DNA from: Fibrobacterota bacterium
GTDB taxonomy: Bacteria; Fibrobacterota; Fibrobacteria; UBA11236
Length of the DNA: 64,000 nt
Reading direction: 5' to 3'
Assembly (NCBI GenBank): GCA_947482115.1
Contig: CANKII010000003.1
Coordinates: 124,001 to 188,000 of the forward strand
Made by a program: the position numbers and the translations under genes. Below, in pieces: positions 34,545 through 43,625 of the stretch (its first letter is position 1; each line of letters starts with the position of its first letter). The notes beneath the pieces are model-generated. The model ran no database searches. It was not told the origin of the DNA and saw only the letters and a list, made by a program, of their open reading frames with translations.

Positions 34545-34579
34545 GCATAGGAAAATCGAAGCCTGTTTTCAAAACCGGC
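34545..34579. repeat. 35-base direct repeat, left copy
   Basis: Starts GCATAGGAAAATCGAAGC and ends AAAACCGGC. It matches the right copy at 35438-35472 with three mismatches, in the same orientation, so the pair brackets the Cys-rich secreted protein gene. Each copy contains an imperfect palindrome around GTTTTxAAAAC. The surrounding 34411-34729 holds nothing else that I recognise. Confidence 0.8.
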
Positions 34580-34729
34580 AACTGCAAGACCGTGCTGGCG
34601 AATGTGGCTTATGAATGCTATTTCTGATTCATGCGGCGAAATGATCCCGCATGACGTAGGTTATGCGAAACTCGGCGTATCGTCGAACGCCCGTCCCCCA
34701 AGAGGGATTTAGAATCACAGGAGGCCAAA

Positions 34730-35428
34730 ATGAAACTCTCACTTTCTATCTCAGCCGCCGCGCTCTTGTTTTTCGGGCTTGCCATAATGGATGCGCAAGG
34801 CGTTGTCAAGACCAAGACAAAATCGAACCAGTCCAACGATCGGACTGTTTCGCCGAAAGACGATGATTGCGGCAATGTATCGGACAGCGCCCCCTGCGCC
34901 AAGAACGGCACGACCATCTCCGGCGCGACCGGTACGACCCTCACGGGCTCCAGTTCCACCTCCGCTTCCGGCGACGGATGCTGTCCGGGCCGTTGCTGTC
35001 CTCCGGACGCGGCGCAGGATCACGCCATAAACACCAAGGGCACCGGGAGTAGCGGAATCGTGGAAGAGCTTCCCACGGCGCCTGGGTCGACTGAAATCGA
35101 GTTGCCCAAGGGCTCCAACGATGCCGGAATTCTTGATGCGCGCGAGACGGGAACAGGCATGCCCTCCGGAAAGATGAAAGGCGATTTTTCTCGCGGCCAC
35201 CAGCCGGACAGGAAGCGGGCAGCTCGTGAAACCGGTTCCGGAATGGCTGCTGATGGTACGTTTGGGGCGAATGGAAACGAGGGCAGTGGCGGCCCATTGG
35301 GAGTCATCAATTGTCCATGCTCATGCCAATGTCCTGATCGAATCACGGTTTCGAATGGAGTCCGACATTGTCCAACCGAGTGTTTAATTGGCATTAAGGA
35401 CGGAACCAGTACCAATAAGGGGCTGTAA
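34730..35428 (+). CDS. Secreted Cys- and Gly-rich protein of unknown function
   Basis: A 232-residue protein with signal peptide MKLSLSISAAALLFFGLAIMDAQG and a strong ribosome site (AGGAGG). The mature part is low in hydrophobics and rich in Gly, Ser and Thr, with two cysteine clusters (GDGCCPGRCCPPD near residue 85 and NCPCSCQCPDR near 200) and repeated ETGTGM/ETGSGM motifs. Clustered Cys would suit metal binding or disulfide cross-linking outside the cell. It is bracketed by direct repeats and by the two copies of the fumarase tail, so it is probably cargo of a small inserted segment. Confidence 0.6.
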   Translation: MKLSLSISAAALLFFGLAIMDAQGVVKTKTKSNQSNDRTVSPKDDDCGNVSDSAPCAKNGTTISGATGTTLTGSSSTSASGDGCCPGRCCPPDAAQDHAINTKGTGSSGIVEELPTAPGSTEIELPKGSNDAGILDARETGTGMPSGKMKGDFSRGHQPDRKRAARETGSGMAADGTFGANGNEGSGGPLGVINCPCSCQCPDRITVSNGVRHCPTECLIGIKDGTSTNKGL

Positions 35429-35437
35429 AAAAAGGAA

Positions 35438-35472
35438 GCATGGGAAAATCGAAGCTTGTTTTGAAAACCGGC
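35438..35472. repeat. 35-base direct repeat, right copy
   Basis: Second copy of the repeat at 34545-34579 (GCATGGGAAAATCGAAGC to AAAACCGGC), lying between the secreted protein gene and the fumarase stop. Confidence 0.8.
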
Positions 35473-35515
35473 GTATGCGGCGACCACCGGATCGTTGTGA
35501 AGTAAAAGCTGAGAG

Positions 35516-37129
35516 CTACTCCCTTATCTTCTCAAAAAAATCATCGCCCTTGTCGTCAATGACGATGAAGGCCGGGAAATTTTTGACTTCGATGCGGCGT
35601 ACGGCTTCCATTCCCAATTCCTCAAAGTCCACCACTTCCACCTTGAGAATATTCTCGCTGGCAAGAATCGCTGCGGGGCCTCCAATGGAACCGAGATAGA
35701 AGCCGCCGTATTTGCGACAGGCATCGCGAACCACCGGCGAACGATTGCCCTTGGCCAGCATGATTTGTGAACCACCCTGTGCCATGAAAGATTCCACATA
35801 GGAATCCATGCGGCCTGCCGTAGTGGGTCCAAAACTTCCGGAGGCCATGCCCGTGGGAGTTTTCGCCGGACCCGCATAATAAATTGGATGATTCTTGAAA
35901 TACTCCGGCATGGGTTTGCCTTCTTCCAGCATTTTCTGAATACGGGCATGAGCCACATCGCGTGCCACAATGAGCGAACCGTTCAAGGAAAGCCGGGTCT
36001 TGATCGGATGTTTCGACAATTCTTTCAGAATCTCGGGCATAGGCCGGTTCAGATCGATCGATACGGCCGGAGCCATTTCCAACGATTCACTTGCAGGCAC
36101 AAAATGATCCGGTCGAGTTTCCAATTGTTCCAGGAAAATGCCATCGCGGGTGATCTTGGCCTTGATGTTTCGATCGGCGCTGCAACTTACGCCCATTCCG
36201 ATGGGACATGACGCCGCATGGCGCGGCAAACGGATCACACGGACGTCATGCACAAAATATTTGCCGCCGAACTGCGCCCCAATGCGGCTCTCCCACGCCA
36301 TGCGCTGAATGCGACCTTCCCATTCCAAGTCCCGGAAAGCGCGGCCTTCCGCATTGCCTGAAGTCGGCAGTCCGTCCAGATATCCGGCCGATGCGAGTTT
36401 CACCGTTTTGAGCGTGGCTTCGGCGGATGTGCCGCCAATGACAACGGCAAGATGATACGGAGGACAGGCCGATGTTCCCAAGGTGAACAGCTTTTCATTC
36501 AGGAATTGCGCCAATGCTTTTTCATTCAACCGGGCCTTGGTTTCCTGATAGAGAAAGCTTTTGTTGGCCGATCCCCCGCCTTTGGCGAGAAACAAAAACT
36601 TGTACTCGTTTCCGGCTGACGCGAGGATATCGATTTGGGCGGGGAGATTATTGCCCGTGTTTTTCTCCTCAAACATGGAAAGTGGAGCGAGTTGCGAGTA
36701 ACGCAAATTTTCTTCCAGGTAACTTCGGGAAATCCCCTCTGCCAGCGCGGCTTCATCATTGAAACCCGTCCATACCGATTGACCTTTTTTGGCGAACACC
36801 GTGGCGGTACCCGTATCCTGGCACGACGGCAATTGCCCTTGTGCGGCAACCACGGCATTGCGTAACTCCGTCATGGCGACAAAGCGATCGTTGTCCGACG
36901 CTTCCGGATCTTCAAGGATGCCGCGCAATTTTGCGAGATGTCCGGGACGAAAAAGAAAGTTCACATCACGCAAAGCCTCCTGCGCCAGACGGGTCAAACC
37001 TTCGGGTTCTACGACAAGCAGTTCGCGACCGCCGACATTTTCCACGCGGACAAAATCACGGGTTAAAAGACGGTACGGAGTCGGGTCTTCACCGAGTTCG
37101 AAAAGTTCCTGGAAGTGAAAATCGGGCAT
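35516..37129 (-). CDS. Class I fumarate hydratase (iron-sulfur)
   Basis: A 537-residue fused alpha-beta enzyme of the FumA/FumB type that interconverts fumarate and malate in the TCA cycle. Cluster-ligand cysteines are visible at about residue 103 ([10 protein letters not shown]), in TSACPPYH and in [21 protein letters not shown] and [13 protein letters not shown] are the beta-domain substrate motifs. The enzyme is oxygen-sensitive, which fits an anaerobic or facultative life. Its last 31 codons recur 1.1 kb downstream. Confidence 0.93.
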   Translation of the reverse strand: MPDFHFQELFELGEDPTPYRLLTRDFVRVENVGGRELLVVEPEGLTRLAQEALRDVNFLFRPGHLAKLRGILEDPEASDNDRFVAMTELRNAVVAAQGQLPSCQDTGTATVFAKKGQSVWTGFNDEAALAEGISRSYLEENLRYSQLAPLSMFEEKNTGNNLPAQIDILASAGNEYKFLFLAKGGGSANKSFLYQETKARLNEKALAQFLNEKLFTLGTSACPPYHLAVVIGGTSAEATLKTVKLASAGYLDGLPTSGNAEGRAFRDLEWEGRIQRMAWESRIGAQFGGKYFVHDVRVIRLPRHAASCPIGMGVSCSADRNIKAKITRDGIFLEQLETRPDHFVPASESLEMAPAVSIDLNRPMPEILKELSKHPIKTRLSLNGSLIVARDVAHARIQKMLEEGKPMPEYFKNHPIYYAGPAKTPTGMASGSFGPTTAGRMDSYVESFMAQGGSQIMLAKGNRSPVVRDACRKYGGFYLGSIGGPAAILASENILKVEVVDFEELGMEAVRRIEVKNFPAFIVIDDKGDDFFEKIRE

Positions 37130-37245
37130 ATCCCGTAAATTTAGGTTACCAATATGGAACTTGGGACGTCTTAGGGGTGCCCTTTAAAGCAGGCATCTTG
37201 TTACAATGTAGGCCGCTTCCGTGAAAAGGCTGAAAAGAGGATGAC

Positions 37246-38163
37246 ATGCGTTCCATAAAAATTGTCCTGATGATTTTATCCCTTGCGGCTTTCGCCTCGG
37301 CGGAAAAGCTTTTGCTGCTTCCCATGGCGGGTGATGCGGACAAGGCGGCGGACATCTCCACCGTCAACCAGCTTTATCGCGATGTGGTCGAGGCGCAATT
37401 CAAGGGAACTTTACTGTCCCCTCCGGCCGGAGTCAGCTGCAACGATCGGGAATGCGCCCTCAAGGTCGCGCGGGAAGCCCGCGCGGATGGCGTGATCTAT
37501 TCCACTTTGAACCGGCTTGGATCCAAATGGATTTTCAGCTCCACCATTATGGGTGTGGATGGAAACAATGTCTTCAACCAGCGTCTGACGGCGCTGTCCA
37601 TCGAGGACTTTGAAGCCGTCACCAAACGCATGGCAGATGCCCTGTTGAACCGCAAGGAAACCGAACAGGTCGCATCGCTGGACAACATCACGGAAAAGGA
37701 AAACACCCAGGAACCCGAACGCCGGAGAAGTCTTTCCGCCAGCGGCGTCGCTCTCGGATATCTCTGGCCCACCAACGACAGCCTGCAAAACCAATATTCC
37801 CAAGTCATCCGTGTGGCTTGGCTCAACGACTGGGAATTGCGCAACAACTTCGTTTTGGGCGCCGAACTGATTTGGGGAGTGGGCGCGTCCATCGGCGGGG
37901 ATCTCAATCTGAATTATGTCTTCAGCCGCACCGACATTTCCCCCTTTGTCGGCGGAGGTGTCGGATTGCATTTCTACGGCTACGATAACGCCGCCGACCG
38001 CCGCTCCGGTCCGACCCTGAACATGCAGGGCGGAATGTTCCTGTTCCGCACATACGATGTGCACGTGCGTTTGCGCGGCCAGTATCAGGTGACCTTCAAC
38101 AGCGACATGGATCAGGGATTCATTCTCGACGCCGGATTCACCTTCGGGAAAATGCATCTCTAG
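37246..38163 (+). CDS. Exported protein, probable outer-membrane barrel (paralogue 1)
   Basis: A 305-residue protein with signal peptide MRSIKIVLMILSLAAFASA. Residues 22-130 form an alpha/beta-looking domain (LLLLPMAGDADKAADISTVNQLYRD, CALKVAREARADGVIYSTLN) that recalls TolB/CsgG-type periplasmic domains. A charged linker TEQVASLDNITEKENTQEPE leads to a C-terminal beta-rich part with alternating hydrophobics (GVALGYLWP, PFVGGGVGLHFYG) typical of an outer-membrane barrel. The next gene is a paralogue four bases on. Function unknown. Confidence 0.6.
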   Translation: MRSIKIVLMILSLAAFASAEKLLLLPMAGDADKAADISTVNQLYRDVVEAQFKGTLLSPPAGVSCNDRECALKVAREARADGVIYSTLNRLGSKWIFSSTIMGVDGNNVFNQRLTALSIEDFEAVTKRMADALLNRKETEQVASLDNITEKENTQEPERRRSLSASGVALGYLWPTNDSLQNQYSQVIRVAWLNDWELRNNFVLGAELIWGVGASIGGDLNLNYVFSRTDISPFVGGGVGLHFYGYDNAADRRSGPTLNMQGGMFLFRTYDVHVRLRGQYQVTFNSDMDQGFILDAGFTFGKMHL

Positions 38164-38167
38164 GACC

Positions 38168-39247
38168 ATGCGTCCATTCCTTCTTGCGATCGCATTTGCA
38201 GGAATCCTCTCATGGATTCCTGCCGGAGCGGGAAGCCTGCTCATCCTTTCCATCACCGGGGATTCCACCGAAACGGATTCCTTGAAAACCGTGAACAGTT
38301 TGTACCGGGATGCCATCCAGGCCCAATATCCCGGCCGCATCCTGTTCGCGGCGGACAGCATTCTCTGCGAAGATCGGGTATGCGCACTCAAGGCCCTGTC
38401 TGATGCGGGAACCGATCAAGTCATTCACTCCCAATTGCGGCGTCTGGGGACGAAATGGATTTTCAGTTCCACTTTACTCTCTGCAAACGGAGACGAGCCC
38501 TTCCACCAAAGCCTTACCGCGCTCTCCATCGAAGACATGGATGCGGTCACGCGCCGGATGGCCGGAGCCTTGCTTGGTCGCAAAAACACCGAACAGGTCG
38601 CATCGTTGGACAACATCACACAGAAGGAAAACACCCAAGACCCGGAACGCAGGCGCAGCTATTTCAGCAGCGGCGGCTCCCTTGGATATCTCTGGCCAGT
38701 GGGGAAAAGTTTCGGTTACAGGGTGCCTTCCGACACGGTTGGAATATACCGGTTAAAAACCAATTCCCCGCTTGTCCATTTCACCTGGTTAAACACGTGG
38801 GAGCTGAAAAAAGAACTGCTGCTGGTGGGGGAACTGGCCGTGGAACCGGTGGAGGAAATGCCCGTCATCGGCGGGGATCTCACCCTGGATTATCTTCTCG
38901 ATCGCGGAGATTTTTCCCCTTTCTTCGGCGGGGGCATCGGGCTTCACTATGTCACACCCGATGCGGACCACAGTCCTCACAAGCGCAATTCCGGACCCAC
39001 TTTAAATTTGGACGCGGGGTTGATGTTGTTCCGCACTTATGATGTTCGCGTTTTGGTCCGGACGAGGTATCGCCTGATTTTGAACACCGACATCGACAAC
39101 GGATTTCTGGCGGATGTGGCGGTGACCTATAAAATGAAAGCGGTTAAGGAACAGGCGGATGAAGACGTCAATCAGGAACTGAAGATCGCAGGCTACTCGG
39201 CTCTTGGTCTGCTCGCGCTTGTATTGCTCGTGGCTCTTGCGAACTGA
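38168..39247 (+). CDS. Exported protein, probable outer-membrane barrel (paralogue 2)
   Basis: A 359-residue paralogue of the preceding gene, aligning along its length. It shares the N-terminal exported alpha/beta domain (VNSLYRDAIQAQYPG, CALKALSDAGTDQVIHSQL), the linker TEQVASLDNITQKENTQDPERRRS, and the barrel-like C-terminus (GGSLGYLWPVG, FFGGGIGLHYVT). It differs by a longer first barrel loop and an added C-terminal membrane helix (YSALGLLALVLLVALAN). Tandem placement suggests gene duplication and perhaps a heteromeric complex. Confidence 0.6.
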   Translation: MRPFLLAIAFAGILSWIPAGAGSLLILSITGDSTETDSLKTVNSLYRDAIQAQYPGRILFAADSILCEDRVCALKALSDAGTDQVIHSQLRRLGTKWIFSSTLLSANGDEPFHQSLTALSIEDMDAVTRRMAGALLGRKNTEQVASLDNITQKENTQDPERRRSYFSSGGSLGYLWPVGKSFGYRVPSDTVGIYRLKTNSPLVHFTWLNTWELKKELLLVGELAVEPVEEMPVIGGDLTLDYLLDRGDFSPFFGGGIGLHYVTPDADHSPHKRNSGPTLNLDAGLMLFRTYDVRVLVRTRYRLILNTDIDNGFLADVAVTYKMKAVKEQADEDVNQELKIAGYSALGLLALVLLVALAN

Positions 39248-39255
39248 CTCGAACA

Positions 39256-41157
39256 TCACTCCAGATAAGTGTAGCCGTACAATCCTGAACGATAGATGTC
39301 GAGAAATTCCTTCCCTTCAGGAAAGGTGATCCGCCCGTCTTTCACCGAAGCGGAAACCCAGCTTTCCATGTCGCGCACCAGTTTCTTCGCCGAGAACTGA
39401 ACATAGTCCAGCACGTCGGCCACGGATTCCCCGTCGATGATTTGCTCAATACGGTAGCCATCGCCGTCCGGAACCACGTGCACGGCGTTGGTGTCTCCGA
39501 AAAGATTGTGCAAGTCGCCGAGGATTTCCTGATAGGCTCCAACAAGGAAAACACCGAGATAATAGGATTCGCCATGCTTCAAGGAATGAAGCGGCAGGCT
39601 GCGGGTTAACTCTCCGGAACGGATGAAGCGATCGATTTGCCCGTCCGAGTCGCAGGTGATGTCCTGAAGCGTTGCTTGCGCGGTGGGTTCCTCGTCCAAA
39701 CGTTGCAATGGCATGATGGGGAAAATTTGATCGATGGCCCATGCATCGGGCAGCGACTGAAACAGCGAGAAGTTGCAGAAATATTTTTCCGCAAGTAATT
39801 TCCCTAGGCTTTGCAATTCGAAGGGCGGATTTTTCATTTCCGCGGCAATGCGATGCACCTTGGTTGCCACCGACCAGAAAAGACGCTCCGCCATGGCACG
39901 CGTTTTGAGATCGACAAGCCCGAAATTAAACCGATCCAGCACGTCCTCGCGGATTTGCAGGGCGTCATGCCAGGCTTCCAGCATGGAATTGTTGGAGAGA
40001 TTGCGCAAAATGCCGTGCAACTCTCGCACAAATTCGTGTTCGTTTTCCCCCATGGGATAGTCTGTTTCATTCCAGAATGGCTGGCCCGCTGTTTCCAACA
40101 CATTGAACACAAGAACGGAGTGATGTGCCGTGAGCGCACGACCCGATTCCGCCACGACATTCGGGTGCGGCAACCCGGCTTCGTTCGCTGCGCTGGCCAG
40201 GGAATAAACTACGTCGTTGGCGTATTCCTGAATGGTGTAATTCACGCTGTTGGCATTGGCACTGCGCGTGCCGTCATAATCCACGCCGAGACCGCCGCCC
40301 ACATCCACATATTCCACGCCCAATCCGAGGCGTTGCAGGTGAACATAAAATTGCGATGCTTCGCGAAGACTCGCTTTGATCTTGCGGATGTTGGTGATTT
40401 GACTGCCCAAATGGAAATGAATGAGCTTGATGCAACCCGCAAGGCCTTCCTGTTTCGCATAATTGACGGCTTCGAGTAATTCGGCGGAGTTGAGACCGAA
40501 CTTACTCTGATCACCACCGCTTTCTTCCCATTTACCGCTGCCGGAACTGGCCAGCTTGATGCGAACACCGATGTTGGGTTGAATGTTCAAACGCTGCGAC
40601 ACGTTCTTGATCAGTTTCAACTCGTTCAACTTTTCTACGACCACGAAAATGCGCTTGCCCATTTTCTGCGCCAGCAATGCCAGTTCGATGAATTCCTCGT
40701 CCTTGTAGCCGTTACAAATGATCAACGCTTCGGGATTGTCCATGATGGCGAGTACGGCGTGCAATTCCGGTTTGGATCCGGCCTCAAGACCGATGTTGAA
40801 TTTCTTACCGTGACGCACCATTTCTTCCAACACAGGCCGCTGCTGGTTCACCTTGATGGGATACACGTTGAATGTCTTGCCCTTGAAGCCGAACTCGGTG
40901 GTGGCGCGATCAAAGCATTGGGAAATCTGCTCGATGCGATTATCGAGAATGTCGGGAAAGCGGAGCAGGACAGGCGCCGTGATGTCGCGCAAGGCCAACT
41001 CGTCCATCACATCCCTGAGATCAATGGCCGGGCCGCGCTCTTTCAACGGCGAAGTTGTGGCATGGCCCTGTTCGTTGATGCCGAAGTATCCAATGCCCCA
41101 GCCGCCAACATTGTACAGCTCGCGGGAATCCTCGCAACGCCATTTCCGCATGTTCAT
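39256..41157 (-). CDS. speA: Biosynthetic arginine decarboxylase
   Basis: A 633-residue PLP enzyme (fold type III) that makes agmatine, the first step of the agmatine route to putrescine. The N-terminus NVGGWGIGYFGINEQGH is typical. The PLP Lys is in VYPIKVNQQRPVLEEM, and VDVGGGLGVDYDGTRS follows. The length equals that of E. coli SpeA. The next steps (agmatinase or deiminase) are not in the window. It is convergent with the paralogue pair, eight bases apart. Confidence 0.95.
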   Translation of the reverse strand: MNMRKWRCEDSRELYNVGGWGIGYFGINEQGHATTSPLKERGPAIDLRDVMDELALRDITAPVLLRFPDILDNRIEQISQCFDRATTEFGFKGKTFNVYPIKVNQQRPVLEEMVRHGKKFNIGLEAGSKPELHAVLAIMDNPEALIICNGYKDEEFIELALLAQKMGKRIFVVVEKLNELKLIKNVSQRLNIQPNIGVRIKLASSGSGKWEESGGDQSKFGLNSAELLEAVNYAKQEGLAGCIKLIHFHLGSQITNIRKIKASLREASQFYVHLQRLGLGVEYVDVGGGLGVDYDGTRSANANSVNYTIQEYANDVVYSLASAANEAGLPHPNVVAESGRALTAHHSVLVFNVLETAGQPFWNETDYPMGENEHEFVRELHGILRNLSNNSMLEAWHDALQIREDVLDRFNFGLVDLKTRAMAERLFWSVATKVHRIAAEMKNPPFELQSLGKLLAEKYFCNFSLFQSLPDAWAIDQIFPIMPLQRLDEEPTAQATLQDITCDSDGQIDRFIRSGELTRSLPLHSLKHGESYYLGVFLVGAYQEILGDLHNLFGDTNAVHVVPDGDGYRIEQIIDGESVADVLDYVQFSAKKLVRDMESWVSASVKDGRITFPEGKEFLDIYRSGLYGYTYLE

Positions 41158-41199
41158 TTTTTTACCCTCAAAGAGGCGTGAAATTTAAGCAAATAATGA

Positions 41200-41236
41200 G
41201 CCCGTAGGGGCGTGATTCAATCGCGCCCCTACGGGC
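41200..41236. repeat. Palindromic repeat overlapping the crcB 3' end
   Basis: GCCCGTAGGGGCGTGA and TCGCGCCCCTACGGGC form a 16-bp stem with one G-T pair around TTCAA. It is nearly the same as the repeat at 41624-41662. The crcB stop codon lies inside it. It resembles REP-type repeats of many bacterial genomes and may also end transcription. Confidence 0.85.
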
Positions 41237-41603
41237 CACCCAACAAAGAACGCCCTGCAACATATCCGACATAAGCCAGGGCGATTCCACCCACCATGCT
41301 GATGGCAATGTTGAGGAAAAATTCGAACGATTGCCCATTCCGCAACAACTGAACATTCTCAAAGCTGAAGGAGGAAAAGGTGGTGAAGCCACCCAAAAAT
41401 CCGGTTAGGATCCAAGGCCGCAAAGACGGCCACCCGCGCTCAGCAGCAGCAGCGCAAAATCCGATCAACAGGGAACCCAGCAGATTCACCACCAAGGTAC
41501 CCCAGGGGAAACCAATTCCGAACCAGGTTCGACAGACGACTTGTGTTGCAAAACGGGCCACCGAACCCAATGCGCCACCCAAGGCCACCGCAATGAAATC
41601 CAT
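41229..41603 (-). CDS. crcB: Fluoride exporter CrcB
   Basis: A 124-residue, four-helix membrane protein that exports fluoride as a dual-topology dimer. ALGGALGSVARFATQVV and LVVNLLGSLLIGFCAA hold the conserved GxxGxxxR and Asn, and TGFLGGFTTFSSFSFE is the FTTFSTF-like Na+/phenylalanine motif. No fluoride riboswitch pattern is apparent upstream. The last codons and stop (GGP then TAG) come from the palindromic repeat, so the repeat may have replaced the original C-terminus. Confidence 0.92.
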   Translation of the reverse strand: MDFIAVALGGALGSVARFATQVVCRTWFGIGFPWGTLVVNLLGSLLIGFCAAAAERGWPSLRPWILTGFLGGFTTFSSFSFENVQLLRNGQSFEFFLNIAISMVGGIALAYVGYVAGRSLLGGP

Positions 41604-41623
41604 GCATTAAAATGTAATTGCAC

Positions 41624-41662
41624 CGCCGGTAGGGGCGCGATTCAATCGCGCCCCTACCGGCG
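41624..41662. repeat. Palindromic repeat upstream of crcB and the DsbD-like gene
   Basis: A perfect 17-bp inverted repeat (CGCCGGTAGGGGCGCGA / TCGCGCCCCTACCGGCG) with loop TTCAA. It lies between divergent crcB and the DsbD-like gene, and with 41200-41236 it brackets crcB. The pair looks like a REP/BIME-type unit. Confidence 0.88.
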
Positions 41663-41689
41663 TAATATTGTTGCGTATATTCTAGGCCC

Positions 41690-42928
41690 ATGAAATTCCT
41701 GTTGATGTTATGTCTGGCCTTTGTCGGCGGGTTGATTCTCAACCTGATGCCCTGCGTTCTGCCGGTGTTGTCGTTGAAGATTTTCGATTTTGTGCAGCGT
41801 GCGGGTCGAAAACGCGGACATGTCTTCCTCCACGGTCTTTCCTTCACTGCGGGAACTTTGATGTCATTCTGGGCCCTTGCGGGTTTGCTGTTGATTCTCA
41901 GAAGTAGCGGAAAAGGACTCGGCTGGGGTTATCAGCTTCAATCGCCATCCTTCGTCATCATTCTCTGCGCCCTGTTTTTCTTCTTCAGCCTGCACCTCTT
42001 CGGCGTTTTTGAAATGGGATATCTCTTCACTCGCATCCGAACTAAACAGGATAATACGGGATTCGGAGGTTCCTTTCTCGCCGGAGTCACCGCAACTTTG
42101 GTGGCCACACCTTGTACCGGACCTTTCATGGGCACCGCGCTCGCTTATGCTTTCACACAACCTCCATTCATGTCCCTGCTTGTTTTTACCGCGCTCGCTT
42201 TAGGTGTTTCCTTTCCTTATTTAGTCCTCTCCGGCTTCCCCCAATTGCTTCGCTTCCTTCCCAAGCCGGGACCGTGGATGGAACATCTGAAACAATTCAT
42301 GGGCTTTCCTCTGCTGGCCACCGTGGTTTGGCTCGCGTGGGTGTTTGGAAAACAAACCGGCATAGACTCCATGACCATGTTGCTCTGGCTTCTGCTCGCG
42401 GCCGGACTGAGCGCGTGGATACTCGGCAAATGGATGGCATTACAGCATCCGGGGCATATCCGTCTCACAGCCGCGCTCATTGCCATGATTGTTTTCGTGC
42501 CGACATTGGTATGGGTACTGCGCGGCGTTCAGAACACGCCCATCCCGATGCCGGGTGTGTCGCAAAAAAAATCGGTGAGCGAAATCGCGTGGGAACCTTT
42601 TTCGAGGGGAAAACTGGCGGACTTGTTAAGCGCGGGAAAACCCGTGTTCATTGACTTCACGGCGGACTGGTGCATCAGCTGCAAGGTGAATGAAAAAGTC
42701 GCGCTGAGCCGTCCCGAAGTGGCGCAGCACTTTGCAACCAAGGGCGTCACCGCCTTGAAAGCCGACTGGACGAACGGCGATTCGGTCATAGCCAATGTGC
42801 TTGGAGAATTTGGGCGCAGCAGCATTCCGGTTTATGTGCTTTACTCGGGACACGGTTCCGAGTTTAAAATTCTTCCGCAAGTTCTGACGCCTTCCGCTGT
42901 GACGGACGCGATTGACTCGTTGCGCTGA
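41690..42928 (+). CDS. DsbD-like thiol:disulfide interchange protein
   Basis: A 412-residue inner-membrane protein with about eight helices and a C-terminal thioredoxin-like domain. The membrane part carries LMPCVLPVLSLKIFDF and ATPCTGPFMGTALAY, whose two Cys pass electrons across the membrane. The C-terminal domain has the CxxC in FTADWCISCKVN. The N-terminal periplasmic domain of E. coli DsbD is missing, so it resembles the shorter CcdA-thioredoxin/ScsB-like group. It sends reducing power from cytosolic thioredoxin to the periplasm. Confidence 0.9.
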   Translation: MKFLLMLCLAFVGGLILNLMPCVLPVLSLKIFDFVQRAGRKRGHVFLHGLSFTAGTLMSFWALAGLLLILRSSGKGLGWGYQLQSPSFVIILCALFFFFSLHLFGVFEMGYLFTRIRTKQDNTGFGGSFLAGVTATLVATPCTGPFMGTALAYAFTQPPFMSLLVFTALALGVSFPYLVLSGFPQLLRFLPKPGPWMEHLKQFMGFPLLATVVWLAWVFGKQTGIDSMTMLLWLLLAAGLSAWILGKWMALQHPGHIRLTAALIAMIVFVPTLVWVLRGVQNTPIPMPGVSQKKSVSEIAWEPFSRGKLADLLSAGKPVFIDFTADWCISCKVNEKVALSRPEVAQHFATKGVTALKADWTNGDSVIANVLGEFGRSSIPVYVLYSGHGSEFKILPQVLTPSAVTDAIDSLR

Positions 42929-42954
42929 CTTTCTGATTTGAACGGGGTGTTTTC

Positions 42955-43545
42955 ATGAGCCTGCAAGATCACATCATTTATCTCATCCTGAGCGGCATCA
43001 CCTTCGTGGGCGTTTACCAGTTTTATTTCCTCACGCAACGCCATCATGTTTCAAACACCCGCATATTTCATTCCGAACTCGATGAGAAAGTCCCCTTCTG
43101 GCCGTCATGGGTCTGGATTTACAGTTTCCTGTATTATCCCGCAATTCTCTACCTGAATGTGATCACCCTGAATGCACGGCACTTCGCGATGATGGTGTTC
43201 AGTTTCGTGGCGCTTCTGGTGCTGCAAATGTTCTTCTTCTATTTCTTTCCCGTGGCCACACCGGATCATTGGAGATCGAGAAACAAGGGGAGTACGGCTT
43301 CGGAACGTTTTCTGCAGTACGTTCAGAAATTCGACGGCCCGACGAATTGTTTTCCCAGCATGCACGTTTCGGTGGCGACGCTGACAGCGTTGCATGCGTC
43401 TGGTTCGTTGGGTCCGTGGGCATTTGCCTTTCCGGTTTTGATTGCGCTGTCGTGCATGTTTACGAAACAGCATTATATGATCAACCTTCCATTTGGTGCA
43501 GTATTGGGATGGTTGGCGTTTCGAATTTATTTGCTGGTGATGTAA
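42955..43545 (+). CDS. PAP2-like membrane phosphatase
   Basis: A 196-residue membrane protein with about five helices. NCFPSMHVSVATLTAL is PAP2 motif two and FTKQHYMINLPFGAVLGW is motif three, like inositol-phosphotransferase/AUR1-type members. In motif three the usual Asp after the His is Asn (HYMIN), which may weaken or alter catalysis. It follows the DsbD-like gene by 26 bases on the same strand. Substrate unknown, probably a lipid phosphate. Confidence 0.75.
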   Translation: MSLQDHIIYLILSGITFVGVYQFYFLTQRHHVSNTRIFHSELDEKVPFWPSWVWIYSFLYYPAILYLNVITLNARHFAMMVFSFVALLVLQMFFFYFFPVATPDHWRSRNKGSTASERFLQYVQKFDGPTNCFPSMHVSVATLTALHASGSLGPWAFAFPVLIALSCMFTKQHYMINLPFGAVLGWLAFRIYLLVM

Positions 43546-43576
43546 GATTCAACACTGGATAAGAATTTTCCCGCAG

Positions 43577-43617
43577 ACTGAGCCGAGCGATGCGCTGAGT
43601 TTGTCGAAGTGTCGAAG
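43577..43617. repeat. REP-like element next to the clpB tail copy
   Basis: On the minus strand it reads CTTCGACACTTCGACAAACT then CAGCGCATCGCTCGGCTCAG. This kind of TTCGACA..CTCAG repeat recurs in intergenic spaces of many bacterial genomes, often at DNA breakpoints. It ends eight bases before the decayed clpB tail. Only one copy was seen in this window, so the call rests on recognition. Confidence 0.5.
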
Positions 43618-43625
43618 CCAGCGGA

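Noticed and set aside
34545-35472. Insertion sequence around the Cys-rich gene
   Set aside because: The 35-base repeats are direct rather than inverted and no transposase is present, so I report them only as repeats.
41604-41689. Fluoride riboswitch before crcB
   Set aside because: The expected conserved GG..GATGG and pseudoknot pattern is absent; only the palindromic repeat is seen.
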